Source: Ponticaulis sp. (GTDB lineage Bacteria; Pseudomonadota; Alphaproteobacteria; Caulobacterales; Hyphomonadaceae). Taken from it: a stretch of DNA of 35,309 nt. The stretch is from the NCBI GenBank assembly GCA_002723155.1, contig PBNO01000006.1:221109-256417 (forward strand). The letters run 5' to 3'. Position 1 is the first letter of the stretch, and each line of letters starts with the position of its first letter. A program made the position numbers and the translations under genes. Under the pieces are notes generated by a model that was given only the letters and a program-made list of their open reading frames with translations, was not told where the DNA came from and searched no databases. Below are positions 25,520 through 33,866 of the stretch, piece by piece.

Positions 25520-26130
25520 GAATCAGGGTTGGCTGCAACACGCTTTTCGTCGCGCTTACCTTCAAAACCTGGGACGCGAAACCAGTGTTGATCCCATTTG
25601 CCGGGACGGCGCATGAAGCAACGAAGGCTTACATCCATTGTATAAGACTGGATGGCTTCTAATTGCAGCATCCACTGTTTCATCTGATCGCGCGGAATTT
25701 CTGTGAAGCCGTATTGTCGGTAAAACGGGCCATTCCATGAGAGATCACGAAAGGTGGATAAGACTGTGCCGCGCAGCCTCAGACTGTCGGCTTTGTCAAT
25801 GACATGTTGAAGCAATCCTGCGCCAATGCCGCGTCGGCCAAAAGCTGGCGAGACAGATATCTGGTCCAGGTACAGGTCGGGTGATACGCGCCGCGCCAGT
25901 GTGAAGCCGACGATCCTGTCTTCCGGCTTGAATACAGCAACGGTGGCCAGATCAGACTTTATGCCTTCTTCGAGAAATTTCGAAGGAACCGGTTGCGGGC
26001 CGTCTGGTCCGTCCTGAATAAGGCCTGTGGGCTCGAATAACCGGGACGCGTCCAGATCGACTGCTTGTATAGCGTCAATGTCCTCGCGCTTTGCTGCGCG
26101 TAGGCAAATATCGTCGCCGAATAATTGCAA
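25516..26130 (-). CDS. GNAT family N-acetyltransferase
   Basis: A 204-aa GNAT protein. The acetyl-CoA-binding motif A is YLDQISVSPAFGRRGIGAGLLQHVIDKA (RRGIGA being the Q/RxxGxG/A loop), preceded by DRIVGFTLARRVSPD and followed by FRDLSWNGPFYRQYGFTEIP, typical of the C-terminal GNAT region. The start is TTG 26130, with GGAGGGG 5 nt upstream. Its last codons overlap the hemB start (ATGA), so it leads the GNAT-hemB-GNAT operon. The substrate is unknown. Confidence 0.85.
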   Translation of the reverse strand: MQLFGDDICLRAAKREDIDAIQAVDLDASRLFEPTGLIQDGPDGPQPVPSKFLEEGIKSDLATVAVFKPEDRIVGFTLARRVSPDLYLDQISVSPAFGRRGIGAGLLQHVIDKADSLRLRGTVLSTFRDLSWNGPFYRQYGFTEIPRDQMKQWMLQLEAIQSYTMDVSLRCFMRRPGKWDQHWFRVPGFEGKRDEKRVAANPDS

Positions 26131-26479
26131 GCGATCCCCTCCCGAATTCGTTCAGCGATCCCAACATGAAGTGATCCGGCGCGTGTGACAATTATCAATG
26201 CGCTCGGGCTCAGGTGAATTTCTGACGCTTGCACGCAGAAACTTTGAGACTTTTGTAGGAATAATTTTGGAAATATCAGAAAAAAATTTTGGAAATTTTT
26301 TCGTCACCAGCCAGAACAGATGGAGTATAGGCAAGAAGTGTTCCGTTATGGAACAAAAGTCCTAGTATAGGGTAAAAATTGCCGCCTCTGTTAGGCGTAT
26401 GTTAACTATAGACTAGATTCGTGATTAGCGATTTCTTAGCATAGCTCATGTAAAACCCATCAAAACCAAACAAAATTAC
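26131..26479 (+). promoter_or_regulatory. AT-rich gene-free stretch upstream of ldtR with several inverted repeats
   Basis: No convincing gene lies in these 349 bp, which are clearly more AT-rich than the neighbours. They contain the palindromes TGTTCC-N5-GGAACA (26339-26355) and CGCCT-N5-AGGCG (26383-26397). Near the ldtR start there is ACCCAT followed by ATGGGT, the latter covering the start codon. The stretch must hold the promoters of the minus-strand GNAT-hemB operon and of ldtR; the palindromes are candidate operators or a leader RNA structure. Confidence 0.45.
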
Positions 26480-26992
26480 ATGGGTGATAACATGATGATC
26501 GAGGCAAAAAGCCATACTGATTATGAAGGTGCGAGCGTTGGAGAAACCTTCCTCAAAAGCCTTTCCCTTCTGGAGCAGGTTCACCGTCGTCTGCATGACG
26601 TCGTTAAAGACGATCTGGAACGTTCCGGCGAGCGTTCGCTGACAGGCGTTCAGGCGCTTCTGCTTTATGAAATTGGTGATGGAGAGACCCCGGCATCAGC
26701 TCTGCGCGCCCGTGGCGCTTTCGCAGGCACATCCATGTCATACAACGTCAAGAAACTTCAGGAAGGCGGCTATCTGGTTCAGACACGCAGCTCCGACGAC
26801 CGCCGTACGGTCCGCCTGAAGCTTACAGCGGCTGGTCAGGAAGTTCGCAAGCAGGTTGCTGCTCTGTTTGAACGCCAGGCTCATGCGCTCGAACCAACAG
26901 CAAGCGTCCGTCCGGACGATCTGGATGCGTTCAACCGCACAGCGACCCGTCTTGAGCGTTTCTGGTCAGACCAAATTCGTTATCGCCTCTAG
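26480..26992 (+). CDS. ldtR: MarR-family winged-helix regulator, LdtR type
   Basis: A 170-aa transcription factor resembling LdtR of alphaproteobacteria, which in Liberibacter and Sinorhizobium controls an L,D-transpeptidase and stress tolerance. It has an N-terminal dimerisation helix (GETFLKSLSLLEQVHRRLHDVVKDDLERSG), the winged helix (LTGVQALLLYEIGD, then SALRARGAFAGTSMSYNVKKLQEGGYL as the helix-turn-helix, wing TRSSDDRRTVRLKLT), and a long C-terminal helix. The start is uncertain: ATGs at 26480, 26492 and 26495 are all possible and none has a good ribosome site. No L,D-transpeptidase gene lies in the window. A strong terminator follows. Confidence 0.82.
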   Translation: MGDNMMIEAKSHTDYEGASVGETFLKSLSLLEQVHRRLHDVVKDDLERSGERSLTGVQALLLYEIGDGETPASALRARGAFAGTSMSYNVKKLQEGGYLVQTRSSDDRRTVRLKLTAAGQEVRKQVAALFERQAHALEPTASVRPDDLDAFNRTATRLERFWSDQIRYRL

Positions 26993-27018
26993 TCGCTGAC
27001 CAGACTTATTCAGGTTTC

Positions 27019-27054
27019 AAAAAGCCGTTCCGGATTTTCCGGAGCGGCTTTTTT
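27019..27054 (+). terminator. Intrinsic terminator after ldtR
   Basis: AAAAAGCCGTTCCGGA pairs with TCCGGAGCGGCTTTTT (one G-T pair, 3-nt loop), and the stem ends in six T residues. It lies about 27 bp after the ldtR stop. Confidence 0.9.
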
Positions 27055-27166
27055 GCTATGTCTGGCAGACGTACTATTGTGCCCACAAAAGACAGAGAAT
27101 TTCTTCTTGACCCTGCTCATGTTCTGGGCCCTAACTTCTCTCCGGAACAATCTAGGGGGGAAACTT

Positions 27167-27838
27167 ATGGGCAAAGTTTCTATTTTTTCCAGCATTGCTA
27201 TTGGTGGCATGCTGGCACTTTCACCGCTTGCTTACGCGCAGGACGCTGCCGAGGCTGCCGACTATCTGGTGATGCCGCCAAACGCTGAAGTTGTATTTAT
27301 CACCACCGGCGGAGCAGAGCCTCGTGCGGACTGGTCTGACGCGGCGCGTATGAATTTTGAGTCGCATGTGAGCGACCAGCTCACGGCAAACGGCCATTCA
27401 TTCATGTCTTTTGAGACATCAGAAGATACGTCTGAAGACATCGAACAGCTAATGCTGCTGCAGGAGCTGGTTACGGCCTCTCTCAGCATGCATATCCCTC
27501 ATAAAGAGGGTAATGGATACAACAATACCGATTTGTCTCTGGGCGATAGCGTTGCACTGCTTCGCGGCGAAAACGATGTTGATGAAGTTCTGTTCGTTGA
27601 TCACTACTCACAGATTGAGAGCAGCGGCGTCTTCCTCATGGCCGTCGCTGTGGGCACGGTGACAGGCTATGTGCCGCCGTCTAACAATGTGCGCTTCAGT
27701 CGCTTTTCTACGTTCGACATGGAAACCGGTGATCTGACGAACACAGCAATCCACATGTTTGGGGACCCGCGCGATGTCGGTGAGTCCCAGAACATCGTCT
27801 CAAATCTGATGCGAGGAATGAGCCTTGCTGGGCAGTAA
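27167..27838 (+). CDS. Exported protein of unknown function, first gene of an envelope operon
   Basis: A 223-aa secreted protein with a clear Sec signal peptide (MGKVSIFSSIAIGGMLALSPLAYA, cleavage before QDA). The mature part is mostly acidic, with segments AEVVFITTGGAEPRADWSDAARMNFESHVSDQL, IEQLMLLQELVTASLSMH and VGTVTGYVPPSNNVRFSRFSTFDMETG; I do not recognise a family. ATG 27167 is supported by AGGGGGG upstream; longer in-frame extensions cross the ldtR terminator. It overlaps the M48 lipoprotein gene by 14 bp, so the two are translationally coupled and probably work together at the cell envelope. Confidence 0.82.
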   Translation: MGKVSIFSSIAIGGMLALSPLAYAQDAAEAADYLVMPPNAEVVFITTGGAEPRADWSDAARMNFESHVSDQLTANGHSFMSFETSEDTSEDIEQLMLLQELVTASLSMHIPHKEGNGYNNTDLSLGDSVALLRGENDVDEVLFVDHYSQIESSGVFLMAVAVGTVTGYVPPSNNVRFSRFSTFDMETGDLTNTAIHMFGDPRDVGESQNIVSNLMRGMSLAGQ

Positions 27839-29003
27839 GATCTGGCGCCGCCGGCGCTGGCTTCTTGCTTCTGCTGCTCTTCTATCCGCGTGTGCGTCTA
27901 CTGATTATGGTACGCGTGCGGCGGGTGACCGTCCAAGTGATCTGACATCCACCGAGGCGAGCCTCTGGTATCAGATGGACAATGCAGAAGCAGATTTGCG
28001 CCGTTCAGGATCAGTCGTGGACGATCCTGAGCTGGCAGGCTTCGTTTCCGGCGTTTTATGTAATGTTTCCGGTGATCACTGTGATGACCTGAACGTTTAT
28101 GTCGTGCGCAATGCAGAGTTCAACGCCTTCATGGCGCCGAACGGCATGTCCGCGGTTTATACCGGCCTCCTGCTTCGTGCGGAGGATGAATCCCAGCTGG
28201 CGGCGGTTCTGGCACACGAGTTCGTGCACTTTGAAGAAAACCACACGCTCGAAATGCTGGGCGCTGCACGCAATGCGCGTGTGACTGGCATGGTGCTGGG
28301 TGTTGCGGTCGGCGCGGTTGGCGGGCCGATGGCGCTCGGCGACCTCGCGGCGGCAGGCGGATTCCTGTCATTTTCTCGTGAAAAAGAGACTGAAGCCGAT
28401 ATCAAAGGCATGCGTTACATGGCTGGTGCCGGTTATAACGCCGGTTCAGCAAGCCTGATCTGGCAGAATCTGCAAGATGAGCTGGAGGCTAGCGGGTTTG
28501 ACAGACGGCGCCGTTCGGCAGGAAACACGGGCTTCTTCGATACCCACCCGGGCGTGGAAGACCGCATCGGTGAGCTGAATATGCGTGCAGCCGAATTTGT
28601 GCCGGTGGACACTGACCCCGTCGCGTATCGTGCAATGATCCGGCCCTTCCTGCAGGACTGGCTGGACGATGAGATTGTGCGTCGTGACCCAGAGCGGACG
28701 CTTCACCTGATTGAGCGCCTGAGTGCGCTTCAGATGGATATGGGCGTTCTGGAATACGCAAGAGGGCGGATTCTGGCCCTTCGCGATGATGAAGGCGATC
28801 AGGGGCTCGCAAGAGAGGCCTTCCTGACATCCATCGAACATGATGATGCGCCGGCTCTGTCCTGGCGCGGACTAGCAGAAATTGAACGGGCCAATGGCCA
28901 GAACCAAAGCGCGGCAGATGCTTATGAAGCGTATCTATCGCGTGCGCCGGATGCAGCAGACGCTGCGCTGGTTGAAAGACTGATTGAAGATCTTAGGGGG
29001 TAA
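27825..29003 (+). CDS. M48 family metalloprotease, lipoprotein with C-terminal helical repeats
   Basis: A 392-aa zinc protease predicted to sit as a lipoprotein in the envelope. The N-terminus is basic (KIWRRRRW) and followed by the lipobox LSAC with Cys23. The active site is HEFVH (residues 131-135), the third ligand Glu190 in SREKETEAD, and FFDTHPGVEDRI matches the M48 C-terminal signature of BepA/YfgC-type proteins. Residues about 270-390 (EIVRRDPERTLHLIERL... SIEHDDAPALSWRGLAEIERANGQNQSAADAYEAYLSRAP) look like TPR repeats, as in BepA. The start is TTG 27825; GAGGA lies 7 nt upstream, and no other start fits. Likely role: quality control of outer-membrane proteins. Confidence 0.9.
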   Translation: MLGSKIWRRRRWLLASAALLSACASTDYGTRAAGDRPSDLTSTEASLWYQMDNAEADLRRSGSVVDDPELAGFVSGVLCNVSGDHCDDLNVYVVRNAEFNAFMAPNGMSAVYTGLLLRAEDESQLAAVLAHEFVHFEENHTLEMLGAARNARVTGMVLGVAVGAVGGPMALGDLAAAGGFLSFSREKETEADIKGMRYMAGAGYNAGSASLIWQNLQDELEASGFDRRRRSAGNTGFFDTHPGVEDRIGELNMRAAEFVPVDTDPVAYRAMIRPFLQDWLDDEIVRRDPERTLHLIERLSALQMDMGVLEYARGRILALRDDEGDQGLAREAFLTSIEHDDAPALSWRGLAEIERANGQNQSAADAYEAYLSRAPDAADAALVERLIEDLRG

Positions 29004-29007
29004 GGAC

Positions 29008-29595
29008 ATGAAAAAATTACTGGTGATTGGCGCGGCCGCCGCGCTTTCTGCATGTGTTGCTATGCCTTCTGTGGCGCCAGCCGGCCAATTTGCGCCTGAC
29101 GCAGAGTTCACGGTGAATCTGAGTGAGGACTGGTCTTATTGGCCCCCTGCGCACAATCCGGCGATGGAAGGCGGATATGTTACGCAGGATGGGTTCTTCC
29201 TGAACCGCGTTCACTTCGTCACGCTTGATGACGGTGACAGCCTCATTCGTGCTGCGCGGGGCGTGGAGCGTCCGTTCTATTCAACGGGATCCAGTGAGCT
29301 GGAGATTGTCGAGCTGGTGACCAACAGCCTGACGTCTATTGGCTACACCACCATGGAAGCTGACAGTATCCGTCCGACGACGATTGATGGGCATTCCGGC
29401 ATTGAGTTCGGCTTGTCCGGAAAATGGGAAAATGGGTTGAATATCAAGGGTGACGCGGCGGCTATTCCAGTAGGGGATCAGCTGCATCTGGTCGTCTTCC
29501 TGGCGCCTGAATTGCACTATTACGATGCGCTGCATACCAGCGTCGGCGATATCATCCAATCCATGGATCTGCCGGGTAGCCCGGCGGTCGGCTAG
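29008..29595 (+). CDS. Putative lipoprotein of unknown function
   Basis: A 195-aa protein with a short basic start (MKKLLVIGAAAA) and lipobox LSAC. The mature domain contains AEFTVNLSEDWSYWPP, FFLNRVHFVTLDDGDSLIRAARGVERP, IEFGLSGKWENGLNIKGDAAAIPVGDQLHLVVFLAPELHYYD; the order resembles small envelope proteins with a PsbP/MogI-like fold, but I do not assign a family. ATG 29008 has AAGGA just upstream. It is 4 bp after the M48 protease gene and completes a three-gene envelope operon that ends at a hairpin. Confidence 0.78.
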   Translation: MKKLLVIGAAAALSACVAMPSVAPAGQFAPDAEFTVNLSEDWSYWPPAHNPAMEGGYVTQDGFFLNRVHFVTLDDGDSLIRAARGVERPFYSTGSSELEIVELVTNSLTSIGYTTMEADSIRPTTIDGHSGIEFGLSGKWENGLNIKGDAAAIPVGDQLHLVVFLAPELHYYDALHTSVGDIIQSMDLPGSPAVG

Positions 29596-29604
29596 ATTTT
29601 GAGA

Positions 29605-29632
29605 GATAACCGGATCAGCTGGTCCGGTTATC
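29605..29632. terminator. Bidirectional terminator hairpin
   Basis: The perfect 10-bp stem GATAACCGGA (29605-29614) / TCCGGTTATC (29623-29632) with an 8-nt loop stands between two convergent genes. It overlaps the stop codon of the minus-strand NrdJ-like gene. T-runs are short on both sides. Confidence 0.65.
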
Positions 29633-31993
29633 TTCTCCCTTGAGGCCGCAGGCTTCGCATACAGTTTCGTCCCCGTCGTTGACGAGAGTAAAGTGACCAC
29701 AGGACGGGCAAGGTTCACCCAGATAGGCTTGCTCGTCTTCACCGTCTTCGTCGCGATTACGGCGCTTATCCAGAATGACGATATTGTCTGGCAGCTGGCC
29801 GCGGCTGAAGCCTTTGGAGACGATCTGTGCAGCTTCGGCAGGGAAGCTGAATACATCATCTTTCAGGCCGCGTCCGAGGCCGTCATGTGACTGGCCTTCA
29901 GAGAGCTCTGCCAGATCTTCCCGGCCGAGATATGACACAGCAAGTTCGCGGAAGATATAGTCCAGAATGGACGTCGCGCGCTTGATCGAGTCGTTGCCAG
30001 TGACTTCGCCTGCCGGGTCGAAGCGCGTGTAGACGAAGGCCTCCACGAACTCTTCCAGCGGCACGCCATATTGCAGGCCGATAGAGATCGCGATGGCGAA
30101 GTTGTTCATCAGAGAGCGGAAAGCGGCGCCTTCCTTGTGCATATCGATGAAAATCTCGCCCAGCTCGCCATTTTCGAACTCGCCAGTGTGCAGATAGACC
30201 TTATGGCCACCGACTGTAGACTTTTGAATATAGCCTTTGCGGCGGTCAGGGAGGCGTAGTCGCCGGGCACGTCCGGCCTCGCCCTGCGCGAAGTATGGTT
30301 CCGGCGCAGGTTCGGCTTCCGGGCGATAATTTTCCTCAGCTTCGCGGCTGTCCTCGATCATGTCGAGAATGCTGTTAATGCGACGCGCGGCTTCTTCCCG
30401 GCGTTTCAGATCAGCGCTGCTCGCAGACAAAACGAGTGAAGAAGCTTCAACCGCAGACAGTGCGTCCGGCACAGCTGAAGAGATTGTTTCGGAATCGAAA
30501 TCAACAGCGAAGCCTGTTGATATGTCGCCAAATTCCTTGCTCACTGCATAGGCCCAGGTCAGCTCGTCTTCGGAGCTCTCAACGAGATCGATACCTGATT
30601 GTTGCAGAAGCGGAATGAATGTACGCGTTACGGCGGAGGCAAGATGCTTATCGGCGGCATCAATGTCTTTTCGGGAGAAGCCCATATTCTTCAGAATTGA
30701 AGGATCTTCCTCGTCGAGCAGGTCGGCAGGCAGCTTCAATTCCTTTAAAATGACCTCATCGCCAAGCACCCAGCGAGACGTCGCCTGACGAAGCGTCAGA
30801 CCTTCTGACAGGTGAGTCTCAATCGTGTCGATGGTTTCGCCCGACAGGCCTCGTGCCATCAGGCGCTCACGGTCCACGCCTGGCGCTTTCTCCAGAGAAT
30901 ACAGGTTGGCGAGGGTTCGCTCAAAAGCAGGCAGGAGCTGTGGGCTGGCGGCAGCAACGCCGTCGCGCAGAACATTGACCTGCGCGTCATTCAGAATTGG
31001 CGCTTCTGTGTTCAGGTGGAACAGGTTGATGCCGTTGCAGAGGCATTCAAAGTGCTGAAGCACTTCAGGTGTCACCAGTTCAAAGCTCAGATCGATGTCC
31101 ACATCGCTAATATTGGCGCAGACAGCTTTAATCTGTTCGAGCAGCGCAGTGCTTGCGGCGATACGCGCTTCGGTTGACGAGTCCTGGCCGAGTTTGATCA
31201 GCGCATCGCCAAGGCCGCAAACGAGAAGCGGTAGCTCACCTGTGCCGATTTCAGCAGCGAGACGGGCAGGTACAGCAAGGGCGCCTTCGATAAGGCCTGT
31301 ATCGAGCTGGCCGTCGAAAATGCACGCGGAAAGGTTCAGCGCCAGTGCGCACATTGCGTCTGTTTCGGAAGACAGATCGCGTTTTAGAATGATGTCATTG
31401 CCCGCGCGGAAGTAACGGGACAATTCCGGAAGCACGTCCGGGCCTGCTTCTGAGACGGCAAATACCGGCGTCTCCATGAGGGATTCCTCGGAAATCGTCT
31501 CATGCAGCGCCGCCACCGCGCCGCGAATACCTTCAGGATGTGCGAGCGCGCGTTCCAGAAGATCAATGCTGAGGCCCTGCTGAAGCGCCTCAGCGATTTC
31601 AGGGTCACGCGGCGCTGGACCAAGCTCTTCAAGTTCGTAGGCGGCAGTCCGCAGAAGGTCGGTCTTCAACGCATTCGCCAGACGTTCCGACACCAGATGC
31701 TCAAGCGCGTCATTCGTGAGCGGCATTGCGGGCGCATCGGAGCGCATGCGAACGGCGAATAGTGGCGCAAGCGGGGAGATGAGACGGTTCTGAATGGCTG
31801 AGAGATATTGCGCGCGCTCATCCTCAGAGATCGGCGCGCCGGAAAGCGTCAGAATATAGTCCGCCCATTCCGGAGATTCCGTGATGCAGTTCGCATCGAA
31901 TTCAGGATCGCGCGCGAGAAGCACTGCCGCGCTGGACAGGCTTTCAGTTGCCCAGTCTGCGCCGGTAGTTTCGTTATTTGTCAGTTCTGGCAT
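29615..31993 (-). CDS. NrdJ-derived protein without recognisable catalytic cysteines (TSCPD-region family)
   Basis: A 792-aa protein that reads as a shrunken relative of the class II (B12-dependent) ribonucleotide reductase NrdJ. The C-terminal part is very NrdJ-like: [57 protein letters not shown] and [19 protein letters not shown], ending in a zinc-ribbon-like [11 protein letters not shown]...CEACG. The middle ([20 protein letters not shown]...[14 protein letters not shown]-type segments, residues about 375-450) also follows NrdJ order, as does [18 protein letters not shown]. The NrdJ segments that carry the catalytic cysteines and follow this region (NPCG and SISKTINMPN in NrdJ, from memory) are missing. 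It is probably non-catalytic and of unknown function. GGAG lies 8 nt before the ATG. Confidence 0.8.
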   Translation of the reverse strand: MPELTNNETTGADWATESLSSAAVLLARDPEFDANCITESPEWADYILTLSGAPISEDERAQYLSAIQNRLISPLAPLFAVRMRSDAPAMPLTNDALEHLVSERLANALKTDLLRTAAYELEELGPAPRDPEIAEALQQGLSIDLLERALAHPEGIRGAVAALHETISEESLMETPVFAVSEAGPDVLPELSRYFRAGNDIILKRDLSSETDAMCALALNLSACIFDGQLDTGLIEGALAVPARLAAEIGTGELPLLVCGLGDALIKLGQDSSTEARIAASTALLEQIKAVCANISDVDIDLSFELVTPEVLQHFECLCNGINLFHLNTEAPILNDAQVNVLRDGVAAASPQLLPAFERTLANLYSLEKAPGVDRERLMARGLSGETIDTIETHLSEGLTLRQATSRWVLGDEVILKELKLPADLLDEEDPSILKNMGFSRKDIDAADKHLASAVTRTFIPLLQQSGIDLVESSEDELTWAYAVSKEFGDISTGFAVDFDSETISSAVPDALSAVEASSLVLSASSADLKRREEAARRINSILDMIEDSREAEENYRPEAEPAPEPYFAQGEAGRARRLRLPDRRKGYIQKSTVGGHKVYLHTGEFENGELGEIFIDMHKEGAAFRSLMNNFAIAISIGLQYGVPLEEFVEAFVYTRFDPAGEVTGNDSIKRATSILDYIFRELAVSYLGREDLAELSEGQSHDGLGRGLKDDVFSFPAEAAQIVSKGFSRGQLPDNIVILDKRRNRDEDGEDEQAYLGEPCPSCGHFTLVNDGDETVCEACGLKGEDNRTS

Positions 31994-32087
31994 CGAATCA
32001 CTCCGCCTGTTGGCGAAATCATGACGCGTTCACTGGGGATTTGCGAGTCTGGCTGGAGGCTCATCCACTGGAATTTACGAGGACACG

Positions 32088-32117
32088 AAAAAAGCCGGAG
32101 CTGAGCCCGGCTTTTTT
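32088..32117 (-). terminator. Intrinsic terminator of the DD-carboxypeptidase gene
   Basis: AAAAAAGCCGG and CCGGCTTTTTT flank a short loop; on the minus strand the stem is followed by six T residues, 26 bp after the carboxypeptidase stop codon. A-T symmetry lets it also work on the plus strand. Confidence 0.88.
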
Positions 32118-32142
32118 CTGTGTGGCCAATGGTTAGGCGACG

Positions 32143-33108
32143 TTATTCGCCGCCTGCCGAGCCTTGTTCCAGCTGGAGTGTATTGGCGAGCGCCGTCACT
32201 GTGTTTTCGCTGTCAGGGAACTGGATCGCCTGAAACGCAATGCGCGTACGCAGGTCTGGCTCTGCAGGTCCTGTCATATCAATAGCCGTGAACGCTGCTT
32301 CGAGCAGTTCGGTGACATGCGTGTTGCGCGCGCGGGATGTTGCGCCGCCGAGCATCACCGCAATAACGCGATTTCCGTCACGTTGGGCTGTTGCCATGAG
32401 GTTATAGCCAGATGCGCGAGTGTATCCGGTTTTGATGCCATCCACGCCCGGTACAACGCCAAGAAGGCGGTTGTGATTGCGATAAGTTGTCGAGCGGTAG
32501 CGGAATTCCTGTGTCGCGAAATACGCGTAATGGTTTGGGTGATCTTCCATCATGCTCTGCGCGAGAATGGCGAGGTCACGTGCTGTAGAGATCTGGCGCG
32601 TATCAGGCAGGCCGTGTGCGTTGTAGAAGCGTGTGTTCTGCATACCCAGAGCGCGCGCCTGCACAGTCATGAGCGCAGCGAAGCGCGATTCAGATCCGCC
32701 CAGACGTTCTGCGACCACGACAGCCACGTCATTTGCAGACTTGGTGACCAGCGCGAGAATTGCGTCCTGCACAGAGATTGTATCGCCCGGCGCCAGGCCA
32801 AGACGGGATGGCGGCGCCTGTGATGCGCGTCGAGAAACCGGAAGCTGCTCATCCAGGGTTAGTTCGCCATTATCGAGCGCATTGAACACCATATAGAGCG
32901 TCATGACTTTCGTCAGGGAAGCAGGGTAACGCGGAGAGTCAGCGAAACGGTCATGCAATACCTGTCCTGAGCCCATATCGATTACGATACTGGCATAGCG
33001 GTCATCAGCATGAGACTGCAGAGGCATCACGCAGACGGCTGCGATCAATGCGATAAATGCTGCAAAACTCCGGTAAAATACGCTCGGAAGTGTTGGGGCC
33101 ATGGTCAA
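32143..33108 (-). CDS. D-alanyl-D-alanine carboxypeptidase (low-molecular-mass PBP, S11 family)
   Basis: Trims the terminal D-Ala from peptidoglycan pentapeptides in the periplasm. The 321-aa precursor has a Sec signal peptide (FAAFIALIAAVCVMPLQSHA), then the three penicillin-binding motifs: S64-L-T-K67, S124-A-N126 and K226-T-G. The region after the KTG motif is short, so the PBP5 C-terminal beta domain and the amphipathic membrane anchor are missing; the enzyme may be soluble in the periplasm. Start: GAAGGAG is 5 nt before TTG 33108 and 11 nt before ATG 33102, so TTG fits better. A 207-bp gap separates it from the divergent phasin gene. Confidence 0.92.
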   Translation of the reverse strand: MTMAPTLPSVFYRSFAAFIALIAAVCVMPLQSHADDRYASIVIDMGSGQVLHDRFADSPRYPASLTKVMTLYMVFNALDNGELTLDEQLPVSRRASQAPPSRLGLAPGDTISVQDAILALVTKSANDVAVVVAERLGGSESRFAALMTVQARALGMQNTRFYNAHGLPDTRQISTARDLAILAQSMMEDHPNHYAYFATQEFRYRSTTYRNHNRLLGVVPGVDGIKTGYTRASGYNLMATAQRDGNRVIAVMLGGATSRARNTHVTELLEAAFTAIDMTGPAEPDLRTRIAFQAIQFPDSENTVTALANTLQLEQGSAGGE

Positions 33109-33234
33109 GCTAGCTCCTTCTAAGACAGCTGGAGTGTGCGTGAGGTGACTTTCTTATTCGTTAATGCCGTGTCCACTTTCGTTGGTAAATTCACAGATTT
33201 CCATTGTGGAACATTAACCATACTCAGCCATTAA

Positions 33235-33284
33235 TTGTGCAGCGCACAAAAAATGTTGCAATTGCTCACTAGTTGAGTTATATG
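33235..33284 (+). promoter_or_regulatory. Phasin promoter with a TGC-N3-GCA palindrome (candidate PhaR operator)
   Basis: TTGCAA (33256-33261), 17 nt, TATATG (33279-33284) is a plausible sigma-70 promoter about 30 bp before the phasin ATG. Just upstream is the perfect palindrome TTGTGC-AGC-GCACAA (33235-33249), whose core TGC-N3-GCA is like the sites reported for PhaR, the repressor of phasin genes in alphaproteobacteria. GCAATTGC overlaps the -35 box. Confidence 0.55.
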
Positions 33285-33315
33285 TTGAACACCCCAGAGG
33301 CGAAGGACAATACCA

Positions 33316-33756
33316 ATGGCTACATCTGCTAAGAAAACTGTCGAAACTGCATTCGAAACATTCTCAACGACTGCAAATGAGACAATGAAGAAGTCATATG
33401 AGCGCTCAATGGAAATGATGGGCGAAGTTGGCGAGCTCCAGAAAAAGAACATGGAAGCGTTTGCCGAATCTTCCCGCATCACAACCAAAGGCCTCGAAGA
33501 GCTGGGCACACGCGCAGCATCTTACTCACGCGACGCGTTCGAGAAGGGTGTTGAAGCGGCTCGTTCAATGGGCGGTGCTCAATCCGTTCAGGAAGCAATG
33601 GAAATGCAGGCATCATTCACGAAATCTGCTTTCGAAGCTTACCTTGAAGAAATGAATGCGATGACCGGCATGTTTGCGTCACTCGTTCGCGAAGCATCTG
33701 CCCCGCTGAACACGCAAGCTGGCGAGTTCGTCTCTATGATGCAGAAGTCTGCGTAA
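33316..33756 (+). CDS. Phasin family protein
   Basis: A 146-aa phasin, an amphipathic helical protein that coats polyhydroxyalkanoate granules. The whole chain is helical with heptad-like spacing and few aromatic residues: ETAFETFSTTANETMKKSYERSMEMMGEVGELQKKNMEAFAESSRITTKGLEELG and the family segment FTKSAFEAYLEEMNAMTGMFASLVREASAPL. Acetoacetyl-CoA synthetase at 18826-20820 fits the same pathway. The gene has its own promoter with a palindrome that may bind PhaR, and ends in a strong terminator. AAGGA lies upstream of the ATG. Confidence 0.9.
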   Translation: MATSAKKTVETAFETFSTTANETMKKSYERSMEMMGEVGELQKKNMEAFAESSRITTKGLEELGTRAASYSRDAFEKGVEAARSMGGAQSVQEAMEMQASFTKSAFEAYLEEMNAMTGMFASLVREASAPLNTQAGEFVSMMQKSA

Positions 33757-33793
33757 GTTTCGATTTCCGAAACATAGCAGTTCTAAAACGCTT

Positions 33794-33824
33794 AAAAGGC
33801 TGGCCACGTGCCAGCCTTTTTAAT
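33794..33824 (+). terminator. Intrinsic terminator after the phasin gene
   Basis: AAAAGGCTGGC (33794-33804) pairs perfectly with GCCAGCCTTTT (33810-33820) around the loop CACGT, followed by a T-rich stretch. Confidence 0.9.
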
Positions 33825-33866
33825 TTTGGAAATTGTTTCTGCGACGACTTTGACTATCTTCTCAGA

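Noticed and set aside
32164-32823. 219-codon plus-strand open frame opposite the DD-carboxypeptidase gene
   Set aside because: The minus strand has all three penicillin-binding motifs; the plus-strand product is Cys/His/Arg-rich with no motif.
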